NCBI GenBank assembly: GCA_946885335.1
Contig: CAMPGG010000183.1
Span: 1-7,048 of the forward strand
Source: an uncultured Chitinophagaceae bacterium
Lineage (GTDB): Bacteria; Bacteroidota; Bacteroidia; Chitinophagales; Chitinophagaceae
DNA: 7,048 nucleotides
Direction: 5' to 3'
Shown: in pieces, positions 6,004-7,048 of the stretch
Numbering within the stretch: the first letter of the stretch is position 1
Layout: each line of letters starts with the position of its first letter
Translations under genes and position numbers: made by a program
The notes under the pieces: generated by a model
What the model saw: only the letters and a program-made list of their open reading frames with translations
What the model was told of the DNA's origin: nothing
The model's database searches: none

Positions 6004-6924
6004 ATGAATCAGCCTGTTCATAAAACTGTAATAATAATTGCCGGGCCAACAGCTGTTGGAAAAACGGCTGCTGCCATTTCATTAGCCAAGCATTATGGAA
6101 CAGAAATAATTTCTGCGGATAGCCGTCAGTGTTATAAAGAATTAAATATTGGTGTAGCTCGCCCTTCGCCGAAACAATTAATGGAAGTACCACATCATTT
6201 TATTGCATCACATTCCATCCAGGAAGAAGTAAATGCAGTGGTGTTTGAAAACTATGCACTGGAAAAAGTAAAACAGATCCATCAACAAAATGATTTAGCG
6301 GTTATGGTTGGTGGCACTGGTTTATATATTCGTGCATTTACAGAAGGGTTGGATGATATTCCACCTGTTTCACCCGGGACAAGGGCGTTGATAAATAAAC
6401 AATTTTCAGAGAAAGGTTTGTCCTGGTTACAGCAACAGGTTAAAGAAAAAGATCCACTTTTTTTTAAGCAAGGCGAAGTGCTGAATCCGCAGCGATTAAT
6501 AAGAGCATTGGAAGTTTTTGAATCTACCGGGCAATCCATTCTTTCATTTCGAAAAGGAGAAAAAGCATCCCGGGATTTTCGCATTATAAAAATTGCTCTT
6601 GAATTGCCTAAAGAACAACTGCATCAAAACATTCAGTTCCGGACAGAAGAAATGATTAATCAAGGTTTGGTCGGGGAGGTTCAATCTCTTGAAAAATATA
6701 AACACCTGAATGCATTGAGGACGGTAGGATATACGGAAATATTTAATTTCCTGGACCAAAAAATAAGTTTGGAAGAAGCAATCGGTCAAATTAAAATAAA
6801 TACCAGGCAGTATGCAAAAAGACAATTGACCTGGTTTAAAAAAGATTCAGCCTATAACTGGTTTCCACCAACCGACCTTGAAAATATTGTTTCGTACATA
6901 GACAATCAGCTGAACAATTATTAA
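6004..6924 (+). CDS. miaA: tRNA dimethylallyltransferase (i6A37 synthesis)
   Basis: MiaA transfers the dimethylallyl group of DMAPP to N6 of A37 in tRNAs that read codons starting with U. The 306-residue length is normal. Motifs in order: P-loop 'GPTAVGKT' (14-21); 'SADSRQCYKELNIG' with the catalytic Asp of ADSRQ (Cys follows Q where most members have V or I); 'PHHFI'; 'GGTGLYIRA'; 'NPQRLIRALEV'; 'RTVGYTEI'; and the C-terminal 'QYAKRQLTWF', which contacts tRNA. No residue essential to the family appears missing. The ATG at 6004 fits the start of the first strand (VIIIAGPT). The gene follows a strong terminator with only 9 bases between T-run and start codon, so its promoter is unclear. A weak -7-like CAACTTGC (5950-5957) would put the hairpin in the miaA leader. 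Confidence 0.97.
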   Translation: MNQPVHKTVIIIAGPTAVGKTAAAISLAKHYGTEIISADSRQCYKELNIGVARPSPKQLMEVPHHFIASHSIQEEVNAVVFENYALEKVKQIHQQNDLAVMVGGTGLYIRAFTEGLDDIPPVSPGTRALINKQFSEKGLSWLQQQVKEKDPLFFKQGEVLNPQRLIRALEVFESTGQSILSFRKGEKASRDFRIIKIALELPKEQLHQNIQFRTEEMINQGLVGEVQSLEKYKHLNALRTVGYTEIFNFLDQKISLEEAIGQIKINTRQYAKRQLTWFKKDSAYNWFPPTDLENIVSYIDNQLNNY

Positions 6925-6986
6925 AATTTAAGAAGGTTAGGGAATGGTTTTTTTATAAAATATGCCGATCCACTACCGTTCATAAA

Positions 6987-7019
6987 AATTGTTAAAATTA
7001 TTTTAGTTTTTTAACAATT
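6987..7019. repeat. 11-bp perfect inverted repeat downstream of miaA
   Basis: AATTGTTAAAA (6987-6997) is the exact reverse complement of TTTTAACAATT (7009-7019), with an 11-base spacer. The arms are almost entirely A/T, with one G-C pair, so as an RNA hairpin it would be weak. It ends one base before a possible start codon at 7021. It may be a poor terminator for miaA or an operator for the next gene; the sequence does not decide between these. Confidence 0.5.
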
Positions 7020-7020
7020 C

Positions 7021-7048
7021 ATGACGAACAGTTTAGATTCCCTTATGT
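7021..7048 (+). CDS. Possible start of a further gene, cut by the window edge
   Basis: An ATG at 7021 opens a frame reading MTNSLDSLM that stays open to the end of the window (nine full codons). A -7-like TAGTTTTT (7004-7011, last base off consensus) lies just upstream. So few codons carry little information and the product cannot be recognised. It may equally be a chance open frame. Confidence 0.3.

Noticed and set aside
5882..6193. Leftward open frame across the PRiA4_ORF3-miaA junction
   Set aside because: It runs through the terminator and the start of miaA, including its P-loop codons, and has no family resemblance.
6942..6981. Hairpin GAATGGT with ACCGTTC after miaA
   Set aside because: The arms are 7 bp with one G-T pair, around a 26-base loop, and no T-run follows; too weak to call a terminator.

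Overview
The window looks like a chromosomal, housekeeping stretch from a member of the Bacteroidota, probably near the Chitinophagaceae. The evidence is AT-rich DNA, A/T-rich leaders without clear Shine-Dalgarno sequences, several matches to the Bacteroidota -7 promoter element TAnnTTTG just upstream of genes, and proteins typical of that phylum (a secreted PepSY-like protein, a class II CCA-type nucleotidyltransferase with an HD domain, a PRiA4_ORF3-family protein next to miaA). The assignment rests on pattern recognition, not on a search.

Left part (1-2000): a small exported PepSY-like protein is encoded leftward (28-471). A 207-base divergent region follows. A YbhB/PEBP-like protein is encoded rightward (679-1176) and meets dapD, the lysine/diaminopimelate succinyltransferase, head-on with a 6-base gap (dapD 1183-1995, leftward). 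A 121-base divergent region (1996-2116) carries the dapD promoter and a probable promoter for the rightward run.

Right part (2117-6924): five genes all read rightward: a GT4-type glycosyltransferase, tsaC (threonylcarbamoyl-AMP synthase, overlapping the glycosyltransferase by ATGA), a CCA-type tRNA nucleotidyltransferase with its own -7 element, a PRiA4_ORF3-family protein with a strongly acidic tail, and miaA. A strong intrinsic terminator hairpin lies between the last two. Three of the five act on tRNA: t6A at position 37, the 3' CCA end, and i6A at position 37. The PRiA4_ORF3 protein between them has no known function. After miaA a 96-base AT-rich gap contains an 11-bp inverted repeat, and what may be the start of another gene runs off the window.

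I see no mobile element, CRISPR array, RNA gene, phage gene or defence system. The points most worth a second look are the unknown gene among the tRNA genes, the terminator-like hairpin 9 bases before the miaA start, the near-leaderless start of the nucleotidyltransferase gene, and an altered ligand pocket in the PEBP-like protein. None of these amounts to a clearly new system.
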